Shown here: in pieces, positions 1-17,162 of the stretch
How positions within the stretch are numbered: the first letter of the stretch is position 1
Layout: every line of letters starts with the position of its first letter
Source of the DNA: Osmia lignaria lignaria
Taxonomy: Eukaryota > Arthropoda > Insecta > Hymenoptera > Megachilidae
Assembly: GCF_051020975.1 (NCBI RefSeq)
Contig: NC_135035.1
Location: 2,170,001-2,234,000, forward strand
Length of the DNA: 64,000 nt
Direction: 5' to 3'
Translations under genes and position numbers: made by a program
Notes under the pieces: model-generated
Told to the model about the DNA's origin: nothing
Databases searched by the model: none
Seen by the model: only the letters and a program-made list of their open reading frames with translations

Positions 1-2129
1 GATATAATGTAATATACTGATCCCTTCCCATACGACAATGTACATATAATAGCAAAATCGTTATTACTATATCTACATTAGGTATAATGTAATATACTGA
101 TCCCTGCTCACAGATCAATGTACCTATATTTAATAACAATATCCTTAGTACTATATCCACATTACACATAATGTAATATACTGATTCCTTCCCACAGATC
201 AATGTACATTTAATAACAACAGCATTCATACTATATCAACACTAGGTATAATGTAATATAGTGATTACATCCCACAGATCAAGGTACATTCAATATCGAT
301 ATCATTATTACTATATCTACATTAGATAAAATGTAATATACTGATCCCTTCCCACAGATCAAGGTGCCTACATTTAGTAACAATATCATTATTACTATAT
401 CTACATTAGATATAATGTAATATACTGATCCCTGCCCACCGGTCAATGTACATTTAATAACAACATCGTTCATACTATATCCACATTAGGTATAATGTAA
501 TATAGTGATTACGTCTCACAGATCAATGTACCTACATTTAATAACAATATCCTTAGTACTATATCCACATTACACATAATGTAATATACTGATTCCTTCC
601 CACAGATCAATGTACATTTAACAGCAACATCATTCATACTATATCTACAATGGATATAATGTAATATACTGATCCCTGCCCATAGTTCAATGTACCTATA
701 TTTAATAACAATATCATTAGTACTATATCCACATCACATATAATGTAATATACTGATTCCTTCTCACAGATCAATGTACATTTAATAACAACATTATTCA
801 TACTATATCTACACTAGGTAGAATGTAACATAGTGATTACATCCCACAGATCAATGTACACTTAAAAACAACATCATTCATACTATAACTACATTGGATA
901 TAATGTAATATACTGATCCCTTCCCACAGATCAAGGTATCTACATTTAATAACAATATCATTATTACTATATCTACACTAGATATAATGCAATATACGGA
1001 TTCCTTCCCACAGATCAATGTACATTTAATAACAACATCATTCATACTATATCTGCATTGGATATAACGTAATATACTGATCCCTTCCCACAGGTCAATG
1101 TACATACAATAGCAAAATCGTTATTACTATATCCACATTAGGTATAATGTAATGTATTTACTACATCCAACAGATCATTGTACATTTAATAACATCATTC
1201 ATGCTATAGCTAAATTGGATATAATATAATATACTCACCCCTTCCCACAGATCAAGGTACCTACATTTAATAACAATATCATTATTACTACATCTACATT
1301 AGATATAAAGTAATATACTGATCCCTGCCCACAGTTCAATGTACCCATATTTAATAATAATATCATTAGTACTATATCCACATCATATATAATGTAATAT
1401 ACTGATTCCTTCCCACAGATCAATGTACATTAACAACAACATCATTCATGCTATAGCTAAATTGGATATAACGTAATATACTGATCCCTGCCCACAGATC
1501 AATGTACCTACATTTAATAACAATATCATTAGTACTATATCTACATTAGATATAATGTAATATACTGATCCCTTCCCACAGATCAATGTACCTACATTTA
1601 GTAACAATATCATTATTACTATATCTACATTAGATATAATGTAATATACTGATCCCTGCCCACCGGTCAATGTACATTTAATAACAACATCGTTCATACT
1701 ATATCCACATTAGGTATAATGTAATATAGTGATTACGTCCCACAGATCAATGTACCTACATTTAATAACAATATCCTTAGTACTATATCCACATTACACA
1801 TAATGTAATATACTGATTCCTTCCCACAGAACAATGTACATTTAATAACCCCATCATTCATACTATATCTACACGAGGTATAATGTAATATAGTGATTAC
1901 ATCCCCCAGATCAATGTACATATAACAACAACATCATTCATACTATATCTGCATTGGATATAATGTAATATACTGATCCCTTCCCAAAGGTCAATGTACA
2001 TATAATAGCATAATCGTTATTACTATATCTACATTAGGAATAATGTAATATACTGATCCCTGCTCACAGATCAATGTACCTATATTTAATAACAATATCC
2101 TTAGTACTATATCCACATTACACATAATG

Positions 2130-4638
2130 TAATATACTGATTCCTTCCCACAGATCAATGTACATTTAACAACAACATCATTCATACTATATCTACAATG
2201 GATATAATGTAATATACTGATCCCAGCCCATAGTTCAATGTACCTATATTTAATAACAATATCATTAGTACTATATCCACATCACATATAATGTAATATA
2301 CTGATTCCTTCTCACAGATCAATGTACATTTAATAACAACATTATTCATACTATATCTACACTAGGTAGAATGTAACATAGTGATTACATCCCACAGATC
2401 AATGTACACTTAAAAACAACATCATTCATACTATAACTACATTGGATATAATGTAATATACTGATCCCTTCCCACAGATCAAGGTATCTACATTTAATAA
2501 CAATATCATTATTACTATATCTACACTAGATATAATGCAATATACGGATTCCTTCCCACAGATCAATGTACATTTAATAACAACATCATTCATACTATAT
2601 CTGCATTGGATATAACGTAATATACTGATCCCTTCCCACAGGTCAATGTACATACAATAGCAAAATCGTTATTACTATATCCACATTAGGTATAATGTAA
2701 TGTATTTACTACATCCAACAGATCATTGTACATTTAATAACATCATTCATGCTATAGCTAAATTGGATATAATGTAATATACTCACCCCTTCCCACAGAT
2801 CAAGGTACCTACATTTAATAACAATATCATTATTACTACATCTACATTAGATATAAAGTAATATACTGATCCCTGCCCACAGTTCAATGTACCCATATTT
2901 AATAATAATATCATTAGTACTATATCCACATCATATATAATGTAATATACTGATTCCTTCCCACAGATCAATGTACATTAACAACAACATCATTCATGCT
3001 ATAGCTAAATTGGATATAATGTAATATACTGATCCCTGCCCACAGATCAATGTACCTACATTTAATAACAATATCATTAGTACTATATCTACATTAGATA
3101 TAATGTAATATACTGATCCCTGCCCACCGGTCAATGTACATTTAATAACAACATCGTTCATACTATATCCACATTAGGTATAATGTAATATAGTGACTAC
3201 GTCCCACAGATCAATGTACCTACATTTAATAACAATATCCTTAGTACTATATCCACATTACACATAATGTAATATACTGATTCCTTCCCACAGATCAATG
3301 TACATTTAACAACAACATCATTCGTACTATATCTACATTGGATATAATGTAATATACTGATCCCTTCCCACAGATCAATGTACCTACATTTAATAACAAT
3401 ATCCTTAGTACTATATCCACATTACACATAATGTAATATACTGATTCCTTCCCACAGAACAATGTACATTTAATAACCCCATCATTCATACTATATCTAC
3501 ACGAGGTATAATGTAATATAGTGATTACATCCCCCAGATCAATGTACATATAACAACAACATCATTCATACTATATCTACATTGGATATAATGTAATATA
3601 CTGATCCCTTCCCAAAGGTCAATGTACATATAATAGCATAATCGTTATTACTATATCTACATTAGGTATAATGTAATGTATTAACTACATCCTACAGATC
3701 ATTGTACATTTAATAACATCATTCATGCTATAGCTAAATTGGATATAATGTAATATACTGATCCTTTCCCACAGATCAAGGTAGCTACATTTAATAACAT
3801 TATCATTAATACTATATCTACATGAGATATAATGTTATATACTGATCCCTGCCCACAGTTCAATGTACCTATACTTAATAACAATATCATTAGTACTATA
3901 TCCACATCATATATAATGTAATATACCGATTCCTTCCCACAGATCAACGTAGATTTAATAACAACATCATTCATACTATATCAACACTAGGTATAATGTA
4001 ATATAGTGATTACATCCCACAGATCAAGGTACATTTAATAACAACATCATTCATACTATATCTACATTGGATATAATGTATTATACTGATCCCTTCCCAC
4101 AGATCGAGGTGCCTACATTTAGTAACAATATCATTATTACTATATCTTCATTAGATATAATGTAATATACTAATCCCTGCCCACAGATCAATGTATATTT
4201 AGTAGCGATATCATTATTACTATATCTACATTGGATATAATGTAATATACTGAACCCTCCCCACAGATCAATGTACCTACATTTAACAACAATATCATTA
4301 GTACTACGTCCACATTGCATATAATGTAATATACTGATTCCTTGCCACAGATCAGTGTACATTTAATAACAACATCATTCATTACATATCTATTTTGGGT
4401 ACAATGTAATATAGTGATTACATCCCACAGATCAATGTACATGTAATATCGATATCATTATTACTATATCTACATTAGATATAATGTAATATACTGATCC
4501 CTGCCCATAGTTCAATGTACCTATATTTAATAACAATATCATTAGTACTATATCCACATCACATATAATGTAATATACTGATCCCTTCCCACAGATCAAT
4601 GTACATTTAGTAACACCATCATTCATACTATATCTACA
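2130..4638 (+). repeat. A1 higher-order repeat block, copy 1 (about 2.5 kb)
   Basis: About 30 diverged monomers occur in the same order as at 5,868-8,456 and 8,793-11,325. The offset to the second copy is 3,738 bp over the first two thirds and 3,818 bp afterwards. The 80-bp change equals one monomer gained or lost, near 7,580. A partial earlier copy (about 582-1,570) matches the start of this block at an offset of 1,548 bp. The copies share private variants such as TAACCCCATCATTC and CTACACGAGGTATAATG, so they were amplified as blocks and not monomer by monomer. Confidence 0.85.
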
Positions 4639-5867
4639 CTGGATATAATACAATATACGGATTCCTCCCGACAGATCAATGTACATTTTATAACAACATC
4701 ATTCATACTATATCTACATTGGATATAATGTAATATACTGATCCCTTCCCATACGTCAATGTACATATAATAGCAAAATCGTTATTACTATATCTACATT
4801 AGGTATAATGTAATATACTGATCCCTGCTCATAGATCAATGTACCTATATTTAATAACAATATCCTTAGTACTATATCCACATTACACATAATGTAATAT
4901 ACTGATTCCTTCCCACAGATCAATGTACATTTAATAACAACAGCATTCATACTATATCAACACTAGGTATAATGTAATATAGTGATTACATCCCACAGAT
5001 CAAGGTACATTCAATATCGATATCATTATTACTATATCTACATTAGATAAAATGTAATATACTGATCCCTTCCCACAGATCAAGGTGCCTACATTTAGTA
5101 ACAATATCATTATTACTATATCTACATTAGATATAATGTAATATACTGATCCCTGCCCACCGGTCAATGTACATTTAATAACAACATCGATCATACTATA
5201 TCCACATTAGGTATAATGTAATATAGTGATTACGTCTCACAGATCAATGTACCTACATTTAATAACAATATCATTAGTACTATATCCACATCACATATAA
5301 TGTAATATACTGATCCCTTCCCACAGATCAATGTACATTTAGTAACACCATCATTCATACTATATCTACACTGGGTATAATACAATATACGGATTCCTCC
5401 CCACAGATCAATGTACATTTTATAACATCATTCATACTATATCTACATTGGATATAATGTAATATACTGATCCCTTCCCATACGTCAATGTACATATAAT
5501 AGCAAAATCGTTATTACTATATCTACATTAGGTATAATGTAATATACTGATCCCTGCTCACAGATCAATGTACCTATATTTAATAACAATATCCTTAGTA
5601 CTATATCCACATTACACATAATGTAATATACTGATTCCTTCCCACAGATCAATGTACATTTAATAACAACAGCATTCATACTATATCAACACTAGGTATA
5701 ATGTAATATAGTGATTACATCCCACAGATCAAGGTACATTCAATATCGATATCATTATTACTATATCTACATTAGATAAAATGTAATATACTGATCCCTT
5801 CCCACAGATCAAGGTGCCTACATTTAGTAACAATATCATTATTACTATATCTACATTAGATATAATG

Positions 5868-8456
5868 TAATATACTGATTCCTTCCCACAGATCAATGTA
5901 CATTTAACAACAACATCATTCATACTATATCTACAATGGATATAATGTAATATACTGATCCCTGCCCATAGTTCAATGTACCTATATTTAATAACAATAT
6001 CATTAGTACTATATCCACATCACATATAATGTAATATACTGATTCCTTCTCACAGATCAATGTACATTTAATAACAACATTATTCATACTATATCTACAC
6101 TAGGTAGAATGTAACATAGTGATTACATCCCACAGATCAATGTACACTTAAAAACAACATCATTCATACTATAACTACATTGGATATAATGTAATATACT
6201 GATCCCTTCCCACAGATCAAGGTATCTACATTTAATAACAATATCATTATTACTATATCTACACTAGATATAATGCAATATACGGATTCCGTCCCACAGA
6301 TCAATATACATTTAATAACAACATCATTCATACTATATCTGCATTGGATATAACGTAATATACTGATCCCTTCCCACAGGTCAATGTACATACAATAGCA
6401 AAATCGTTATTACTATATCCACATTAGGTATAATGTAATGTATTTACTACATCCAACAGATCATTGTACATTTAATAACATCATTCATGCTATAGCTAAA
6501 TTGGATATAATGTAATATACTCACCCCTTCCCACAGATCAAGGTACCTACATTTAATAACAATATCATTATTACTACATCTACATTAGATATAAAGTAAT
6601 ATACTGATCCCTGCCCACAGATCAATGTACCCATATTTAATAATAATATCATTAGTACTATATCCACATCATATATAATGTAATATACTGATTCCTTCCC
6701 ACAGATCAATGTACATTAACAACAACATCATTCATGCTATAGCTAAATTGGATATAATGTAATATACTGATCCCTGCCCACAGATCAATGTACCTACATT
6801 TAATAACAATATCATTAGTACTATATCTACATTAGATATAATGTAATATACTGATCCCTGCCCACCGGTCAATGTACATTTAATAACAACATCGTTCATA
6901 CTATATCCACATTAGGTACAATGTAATATAGTGATTACGTCCCACAGATCAATGTACCTACATTTAATAACAATATCCTTAGTACTATATCCACATTACA
7001 CATAATGTAATATACTGATTCCTTCCCACAGATCAATGTACATTTAACAACAACATCATTCGTACTATATCTACATTGGATATAATGTAATATACTGATC
7101 CCTTCCCACAGATCAATGTACCTACATTTAATAACAATATCCTTAGTACTATATCCACATTACACATAATGTAATATACTGATTCCTTCCCACAGAACAA
7201 TGTACATTTAATAACCCCATCATTCATACTATATCTACACGAGGTATAATGTAATATAGTGATTACATCCCCCAGATCAATGTACATATAACAACAACAT
7301 CATTCATACTATATCTACATTGGATATAATGTAATATACTGATCCCTTCCCAAAGGTCAATGTACATATAATAGCATAATCGTTATTACTATATCTACAT
7401 TAGGTATAATGTAATGTATTAACTACATCCTACAGATCATTGTACATTTAATAACATCATTCATGCTATAGCTAAATTGGATATAATGTAATATACTGAT
7501 CCTTTCCCACAGATCAAGGTAGCTACATTTAATAACATTATCATTAATACTATATCTACATGAGATATAATGTTATATACTAATCCCTGCCCACAGATCA
7601 ATGTATATTTAATAGCGATATCATTATTACTATATCTACATTAGATATAATGTAATATACTGATCCCTGCCCACAGTTCAATGTACCTATACTTAATAAC
7701 AATATCATTAGTACTATATCCACATCATATATAATGTAATATACCGATTCCTTCCCACAGATCAACGTAGATTTAATAACAACATCATTCATACTATATC
7801 AACACTAGGTAGAATGTAATATAGTGATTACATCCCACAGATCAAGGTACATTTAATAACAACATCATTCATACTATATCTACATTGGATATAATGTATT
7901 ATACTGATCCCTTCCCACAGATCAAGGTGCCTACATTTAGTAACAATATCATTATTACTATATCTTCATTAGATATAATGTAATATACTAATCCCTGCCC
8001 ACAGATCAATGTATATTTAGTAGCGATATCATTATTACTATATCTACATTGGATATAATGTAATATACTGAACCCTCCCCACAGATCAATGTACCTACAT
8101 TTAACAACAATATCATTAGTACTACGTCCACATTGCATATAATGTAATATACTGATTCCTTGCCACAGATCAGTGTACATTTAATAACAACATCATTCAT
8201 TACATATCTATTTTGGGTACAATGTAATATAGTGATTACATCCCACAGATCAATGTACATGTAATATCGATATCATTATTACTATATCTACATTAGATAT
8301 AATGTAATATACTGATCCCTGCCCATAGTTCAATGTACCTATATTTAATAACAATATCATTAGTACTATATCCACATCACATATAATGTAATATACTGAT
8401 CCCTTCCCACAGATCAATGTACATTTAGTAACACCATCATTCATACTATATCTACA
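5868..8456 (+). repeat. A1 higher-order repeat block, copy 2
   Basis: Matches copy 1 (2,130-4,638) with one additional monomer around 7,580-7,660. Matches copy 3 at a constant 2,925-bp offset from about 5,868 to 8,400. It diverges from copy 1 at about 8,456, where copy 1 continues CTACACTGGATATAATACA and this copy continues CTACACTAGGTATAATGTA. Confidence 0.85.
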
Positions 8457-8792
8457 CTAGGTATAATGTAACATAGTGATTACATCCCACAGATCAATGT
8501 ACATTTAATAACAACATCATTCATACTATAACTACATTGGATATAATGTAATATACTGATCCCTCCCCACAGATCAATGTACATTTTATAACAACATCAT
8601 TCATACTATATCTACATTGGATATAATGTAATATACTGATCCCTTCCCATACGTCAATGTACATATAATAGCAAAATCGTTATTACTATATCTACATTAG
8701 GTATAATGTAATATACTGATCCCTGGTCACAGATCAATGTACCTATATTTAATAACAATATCCTTAGTACTATATCCACATTACACATAATG

Positions 8793-11325
8793 TAATATAC
8801 TGATTCCTTCCCACAGATCAATGTACATTTAACAACAACATCATTCATACTATATCTACAATGGATATAATGTAATATACTGATCCCTGCCCATAGTTCA
8901 ATGTACCTATATTTAATAACAATATCATTAGTACTATATCCACATCACATATAATGTAATATACTGATTCCTTCTCACAGATCAATGTACATTTAATAAC
9001 AACATTATTCATACTATATCTACACTAGGTAGAATGTAACATAGTGATTACATCCCACAGATCAATGTACACTTAAAAACAACATCATTCATACTATAAC
9101 TACATTGGATATAATGTAATATACTGATCCCTTCCCACAGATCAAGGTATCTACATTTAATAACAATATCATTATTACTATATCTACACTAGATATAATG
9201 CAATATACGGATTCCGTCCCACAGATCAATATACATTTAATAACAACATCATTCATACTATATCTGCATTGGATATAACGTAATATACTGATCCCTTCCC
9301 ACAGGTCAATGTACATACAATAGCAAAATCGTTATTACTATATCCACATTAGGTATAATGTAATGTATTTACTACATCCAACAGATCATTGTACATTTAA
9401 CAACATCATTCATGCTATAGCTAAATTGGATATAATGTAATATACTCACCCCTTCCCACAGATCAAGGTACCTACATTTAATAACAATATCATTATTACT
9501 ACATCTACATTAGATATAAAGTAATATACTGATCCCTGCCCACAGATCAATGTACCCATATTTAATAATAATATCATTAGTACTATATCCACATCATATA
9601 TAATGTAATATACTGATTCCTTCCCACAGATCAATGTACATTAACAACAACATCATTCATGCTATAGCTAAATTGGATATAATGTAATATACTGATCCCT
9701 GCCCACAGATCAATGTACCTACATTTAATAACAATATCATTAGTACTATATCTACATTAGATATAATGTAATATACTGATCCCTGCCCACCGGTCAATGT
9801 ACATTTAATAACAACATCGTTCATACTATATCCACATTAGGTATAATGTAATATAGTGATTACGTCCCACAGATCAATGTACCTACATTTAATAACAATA
9901 TCCTTAGTACTATATCCACATTACACATAATGTAATATACTGATTCCTTCCCACAGATCAATGTACATTTAACAACAACATCATTCGTACTATATCTACA
10001 TTGGATATAATGTAATATACTGATCCCTTCCCACAGATCAATGTACCTACATTTAATAACAATATCCTTAGTACTATATCCACATTACACATAATGTAAT
10101 ATACTGATTCCTTCCCACAGAACAATGTACATTTAATAACCCCATCATTCATACTATATCTACACGAGGTATAATGTAATATAGTGATTACATCCCCCAG
10201 ATCAATGTACATATAACAACAACATCATTCATACTATATCTACATTGGATATAATGTAATATACTGATCCCTTCCCAAAGGTCAATGTACATATAATAGC
10301 ATAATCGTTATTACTATATCTACATTAGGTATAATGTAATGTATTAACTACATCCTACAGATCATTGTACATTTAATAACATCATTCATGCTATAGCTAA
10401 ATTGGATATAATGTAATATACTGATCCTTTCCCACAGATCAAGGTAGCTACATTTAATAACATTATCATTAATACTATATCTACATGAGATATAATGTTA
10501 TATACTAATCCCTGCCCACAGATCAATGTATATTTAATAGCGATATCATTATTACTATATCTACATTAGATATAATGTTATATACTGATCCCTGCCCACA
10601 GTTCAATGTACCTATACTTAATAACAATATCATTAGTACTATATCCACATCATATATAATGTAATATACCGATTCCTTCCCACAGATCAACGTAGATTTA
10701 ATAACAACATCATTCATACTATATCAACACTAGGTATAATGTAATATAGTGATTACATCCCACAGATCAAGGTACATTTAATAACAACATCATTCATACT
10801 ATATCTACATTGGATATAATGTATTATACTGATCCCTTCCCACAGATCAAGGTGCCTACATTTAGTAACAATATCATTATTACTATATCTTCATTAGATA
10901 TAATGTAATATACTAATCCCTGCCCACAGATCAATGTATATTTAGTAGCGATATCATTATTACTATATCTACATTGGATATAATGTAATATACTGAACCC
11001 TCCCCACAGATCAATGTACCTACATTTAACAACAATATCATTAGTACTACGTCCACATTGCATATAATGTAATATACTGATTCCTTGCCACAGATCAGTG
11101 TACATTTAATAACAACATCATTCATTACATATCTATTTTGGGTACAATGTAATATAGTGATTACATCCCACAGATCAATGTACATGTAATATCGATATCA
11201 TTATTACTATATCTACATTAGATATAATGTAATATACTGATCCCTGCCCATAGTTCAATGTACCTATATTTAATAACAATATCATTAGTACTATATCCAC
11301 ATCACATATAATGTAATATACTGAT
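8793..11325 (+). repeat. A1 higher-order repeat block, copy 3
   Basis: Constant 2,925-bp offset from copy 2 with very few substitutions by eye, including the extra monomer that copy 1 lacks. Copies 2 and 3 are therefore closest to each other. The shared stretch ends near 11,325, where this copy reads CTGATCCCTCCCCACAG and copy 2 reads CTGATCCCTTCCCACAG followed by a different monomer. Confidence 0.85.
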
Positions 11326-11604
11326 CCCTCCCCACAGATCAATGTACATTTTATAACAACATCATTCATACTATATCTACATTGGATATAATGTAATATA
11401 CTGATCCCTTCCCATACGTCAATGTACATATAATAGCAAAATCGTTATTACTATATCTACATTAGGTATAATGTAATATACTGATCCCTGCTCACAGATC
11501 AATGTACCTATATTTAATAACAATATCCTTAGTACTATATCCACATTACACATAATGTAATATACTGATTCCTTCCCACAGATCAATGTACATTTAATAA
11601 CAAC

Positions 11605-14600
11605 AGCATTCATACTATATCAACACTAGGTATAATGTAATATAGTGATTACATCCCACAGATCAAGGTACATTTAATAACAACATCGTTCATACTATAT
11701 CTACATTGGATATAATGTAATATACTGATCCCTTCCCACAGATCAATGTACTTTTAGTAACACCATCATTCATACTATATCTACACTAGATATAATGTAA
11801 TATACTGATTCCTTCCCACAGATCAATGTACATTTAATAACAACATCATTCGTACTATATCTGCATTGGATATAATGTAATATACTGATCCCTTCCCACA
11901 GGTCAATGTAAATACTATAGCAAAATCGTTATTACTATATCTACATTACGTATAATGTAATGTATTTACTACGTCCTGCAGATCATTGTACATTTAATAA
12001 CATCATTAATGCTATAGCTAAATTGGATATGATGTAATATACTCTCCCCTTCCCACAGATCAAGGTGCCTACATTTAATAACAATATCATTATTACTACA
12101 TCTACATTAGATATGAAGTAATATACTGATCCCTGCCCACAGTTCAATGTACCTATATTTAATAATAATATCATTAGTACAATATCCACATCATATATAA
12201 TGTAATATACTGATTCCTTCCCACAGATCAATGTACATTAACAACAACATCATTCATGCTATAGCTAAATTGGATATAATGTAATATACTGATCCCTGCC
12301 CACAGATCAATGTACCTACATTTAATAACAATATCATTAGTACTATATCTACATTAGATATAATGTAATATACAGATCCCTGCCCATAGTTCAATGTAAC
12401 TATATTTAATAACAATATCATTAGTACTATATCCACATCACATATAATGTAATATACTGATTCCTTCCCACAAATCAATGTACATTTAATAACAACATTA
12501 TTCATACTATATCTACACTAGGTATAATGTAACATAGTGATTACATCCCACAGATCAATGTACACATAACAACAACATCATTCATACTATATCTACATGA
12601 GATATAATGTTATATACTAATCCCTGCCCACAGATCAATGTATATTTAATAGCGATATCATTATTACTATATCTACATTAGATATAATGTTATATACTGA
12701 TCCCTGCCCACAGTTCAATGTACCTATACTTAATAACAATATCATTAGTACTATATCCACATCACATATAATGTAATATACTGATTCCTTCCCACAGATC
12801 AACGTAGCTTTAATAACAACATCATTCATACTATATCAACACTAGGTATAATGTAATATAGTGATTACATCCCACAGATAAAGGTACATTTAATAACAAC
12901 ATCATTCATACTATATCTACACTGGATATAATGTATCATACTGATCCCTTCCCGCAGACTAATGTACATATAATAGCAAAATCGTTATTTCTATATCTAC
13001 ATTAGGTATAATGTAATGTAGTGACTACATCCCAGAGCTCATTTTACATTTAATAAAAACATCATTCATGGTATAGCTAAATTGGATATAATGTAATATA
13101 CTGATCCATTCCCACAGATCAAGGTACCTACATTTAATAACAATATCATTATTACTACATCTACATTAGATATAAACTAATATACTGATCCCTGCCCACA
13201 GTTCAATGTACCTATACTTAATAACAATATCATTGGTACTATATCCACATCATATGTAATGTAATATACTGATTCCTTCCCTCAGATCAACGTAGATTTA
13301 ATAACAGCATCATTCATACTATGTCTACATTGGATATAATGTAATATACTGATTCCTTCCCACAGATCAATGTACATTTAACAACAGCATCATTCACACT
13401 ATGTCTACATTGGATATAATGTAATATACTGATCCCTTCTCACAGGTCAATGTACATACAATAGCAAAATCGTTATTACTATATCTACATTACGTATAAT
13501 GTAATCTAGTGACTACATCCCACAGATCATTGTACGTTTAATAACACCATCATTCATGCTATAGCTAAATAGGATGTACTGTAATATACTGATCCCTTCC
13601 CACAGATCAAGGTATCTACATTTAATAACAATATCATTATTACTACATCTACATTAGATATAAAGTAATATACTGATCCCTGCCCACAGTTCAATGTACC
13701 TATACTTAATAACAATATCATTGGTACTATATCCACATCATATGTAATGTAATATACTGATTCCTTCCCTCAGATCAACGTAGATTTAATAACAACATCA
13801 TTCATACTATATCAGCACTAGGTATAATGTAATATAGTGATTACATCCCACAGATCAAGGTACATTTAATAGCCACATCGTTCATACTATATCTACATTG
13901 GATATAATGTAATATACTGATCCCTTCCCACAGATCAATGTACATTTAGTAACACCATCATTCATACTATATCTACACTGGATATAATACAATATACGGA
14001 TTCCTCCCCACAGATCAATGTACATTTCATAACAACATCATTCATACTATATCTACATTGGATATAATGTAATATACTGATCCCTTCCCATACGTCAATG
14101 TACATATAATAGCAAAATCGTTATTACTATATCTACATTAGGTATAATGTAATATACTGATCCCTGCTCACAGATCAATGTACCTATATTTAACAACAAT
14201 ATCCTTAGTACTATATCTACACTAGATATAATGCAATATACGGATTCCTTCCCACAGATCAATGTACATTTATTAACAACATCATTCATACTATATCTGC
14301 ATTGGATATAATGTAATATACTGATCCCTTCCCACAGGTCAATGTACATACAATAGCAAAATCGTTATTACTATATCTACATTAGGTATAATGTAATGTA
14401 TTTACTACATCCTACAGATCATTGTACATTTAATAACATCATTCATGCTATAGCTAAATTGGATATAATGTAATATACTCACCCCTTCCCACAGATCAAG
14501 GTACCTAAATTTAATAACAATATCATTATTACTACATCTACATTAGATATAAAGTAATATACTGATCCCTGCCCACAGTTCAATGTACCTATATTTAATA

Positions 14601-14768
14601 ATAATATCATTAGTACTACATCCACATCATATATAATGTAATATACTGATTCCTTCCCACAGATCAATGTACATTAACAACAACATCATTCATGCTATAG
14701 CTAAATTGGAAATAATGTAATATACTGATCCCTGCCCACAGATCAATGTACCTACATTTAATAACAAT
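11605..14768 (+). repeat. 3.16-kb satellite block duplicated across array B, left copy
   Basis: This block recurs at 26,555-29,718 at a constant 14,950-bp offset. Only scattered substitutions are visible (for example AACGTAGCTT against AACGTAGATT near 12,811, and CACTATGTCTAC against CACTACGTCTAC near 13,350). Its first part (from about 11,815) also recurs at 25,549 at an offset of 13,734. The two full copies lie on either side of the B-type array. Confidence 0.85.
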
Positions 14769-17162
14769 AACATTATTACTATATGTACAATATATGTAAT
14801 GTCATGTACAGATTCATTCAAACAGATCAATGTACATTTAATCACAATATCATTAGTACTATATCTACATTCGATATAATGTAATATACTGATTCATTCC
14901 CACAGATCAATGTACATTTAACAACAATATCATTTTTACTATTTGTACAGTAGATATAATGTCATATTCAGATTCATTCCCGCAGATCAAAGTACATTTA
15001 ATAACAATATCATTAGTACTACATCTACATTCGATATAATGTAATATACTGATTCCTTCCCACAGATCAATGTACATTTAATAACAATATCATTGGTACC
15101 ATATCTACATTCGATACAATGTAACATAATGATTCATTCCCACAGATCAATCTACATTTAATAACAATATCATTATTACCATCTCTACATTAGATATAAT
15201 GTCATTTACAGATTCATTCCCACAGATCAATGTACATTTAATACCAATATCATTAGTACTATATCTACGTTAGATATGTAATGTACAATTAATAGCAATA
15301 TTATTATTACCATATCTACATTAGATATAATGTAATATACTGATTCCTTCCCACAGATCAATGGACATTTAATAACAATATCATTAGTACTATACCAACA
15401 TTAAATATGTAACGTAGATTTAATAACAATATCATTATTACCATGTCTACATTAGATATAATGTAATATACTGATTCCTTCCCACAGATCAATGTACACT
15501 TAATAACAGTATCATTATTTCTATATCTACACTAGATATAATGTCATATACAGATTCATTCCAACAGATCAATTTACATTTAATCACAATATCGTTAGTA
15601 GTATATCTACATTAAGTATGAAATGTAGATTTAATAACAATATGTTTATTACCATATCTACATTAGATATAATGTAATATGCTGATTCCTTCCCACAGAT
15701 CAATGTACATTTCATACCAATATCATTAGTACTATATCTACATTAGATATGTAATGTACAATTAATAACAATATTATTATTATCATATCAACATTAGATA
15801 TAATGTAATATACTGATTACTACCGACAGATCAATGTAAATTTAATAACAATATCATTAACACATATCTACATTCGATATAACGTAATATACTGATTCAT
15901 TCCCGCAGATCAATGTACATTTAATAACAATAACATTATTACTATATGTACAATATATGTAATGTCATGTACAGATTCATTCAAACAGATCAATGTACAT
16001 TTAATCACAATATCATTAGTACTATATCTACATTCGATATAATGTAATATACTGATTCATTCCCACAGATCAATGTACATTTAACAACAATATCATTTTT
16101 ACTATTTGTACAGTAGATATAATGTCATATTCAGATTCATTCCCGCAGATCAAAGTACATTTAATAACAATATCATTAGTACTACATCTACATTCGATAT
16201 AATGTAATATACTGATTCCTTCCCACAGATCAATGTACATTTAATACCAATATCATTAGTACTATATCTACGTTAGATATGTAATGTACAATTAATAGCA
16301 ATATTATTATTACCATATCTACATTAGATATAATGTAATGTACTGATTCATTCCCATAGATCAATGTACATTTAATAACAATATCATTAGTACTATACCT
16401 ACATTAAATATGTAATGTAGATTTAATAACAATATCATTATTACTATATCTACAATAGATATAATGTCCTGTACAGATTCATTCCAACAGATCAATGTAC
16501 ATTTAATCACAATATCATTAGTACTATATCTACATTCGATATAATGTAATCTACTTATTCGTTCCCACAGATCAATGTACATATAATACCAATATCATTA
16601 GTACTATATCTACATTAGATATCTACATTAGATATGTAATGTAGAATTAATAACAATATTATGATTACTATATCTAAATTTCATATAATGTAATATACTG
16701 ATTCATTCCCACAGATCACAGTACATTTAATCACAATATCATTAGTACTATATCTGCATTACATATGTAATGTTCATTTAATATCATTATTACCATATCT
16801 ACATTAGATATTATGTAATATACTCATTCCTTCCCACAGATCAATGTACATTTAGTAACAATATCATTAGTACTATATCTGCATTAGATATGTAATGTAC
16901 ATTTAATACCAATATCATTAGTAGTATGTCTACATTAGATATGTAATGTACGTTTAATAACAATATCATTATTACCATATCCACATTAGATATAAGGTAA
17001 TCTACTGATTACTACACACAGATCAGTGTACATTTAATAAGAATATCATTGGTACTATATCTACATCCGATATAATGCAATATACTGATTCATTCCCACA
17101 GATCAGTGTACACTTAATACCAATATCATTAGTACCATATCTACATTCGATACAATGTAACA

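Larger units (their letters stand above)
1..14768 (+). repeat. Satellite array A1, about 80-bp monomer, forward orientation
   Basis: Continuous tandem array starting before the window. A typical monomer runs GATCAATGTACATTTAATAA, then a variable CATTCATACTATATC or CATTATTACTATATC block, then TACATTGGATATAATGTAAT, then ATACTGATCCCTTCCCACA, about 80 bp in all. A common variant carries a 4-bp CTAC insertion after GTAC (84 bp). Three monomer types tend to alternate (..TTGGATATAATG.., ..TTAGATATAATG.., ..TTACACATAATG..), giving a sub-period near 244 bp. Three kinds of third segment (CCCTTCCCACAG, CCCTGCCCACAG, TTACATCCCACAG) distinguish neighbouring monomers. Short open frames occur on the minus strand, but they follow the repeat and have no codon logic. 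Confidence 0.96.
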
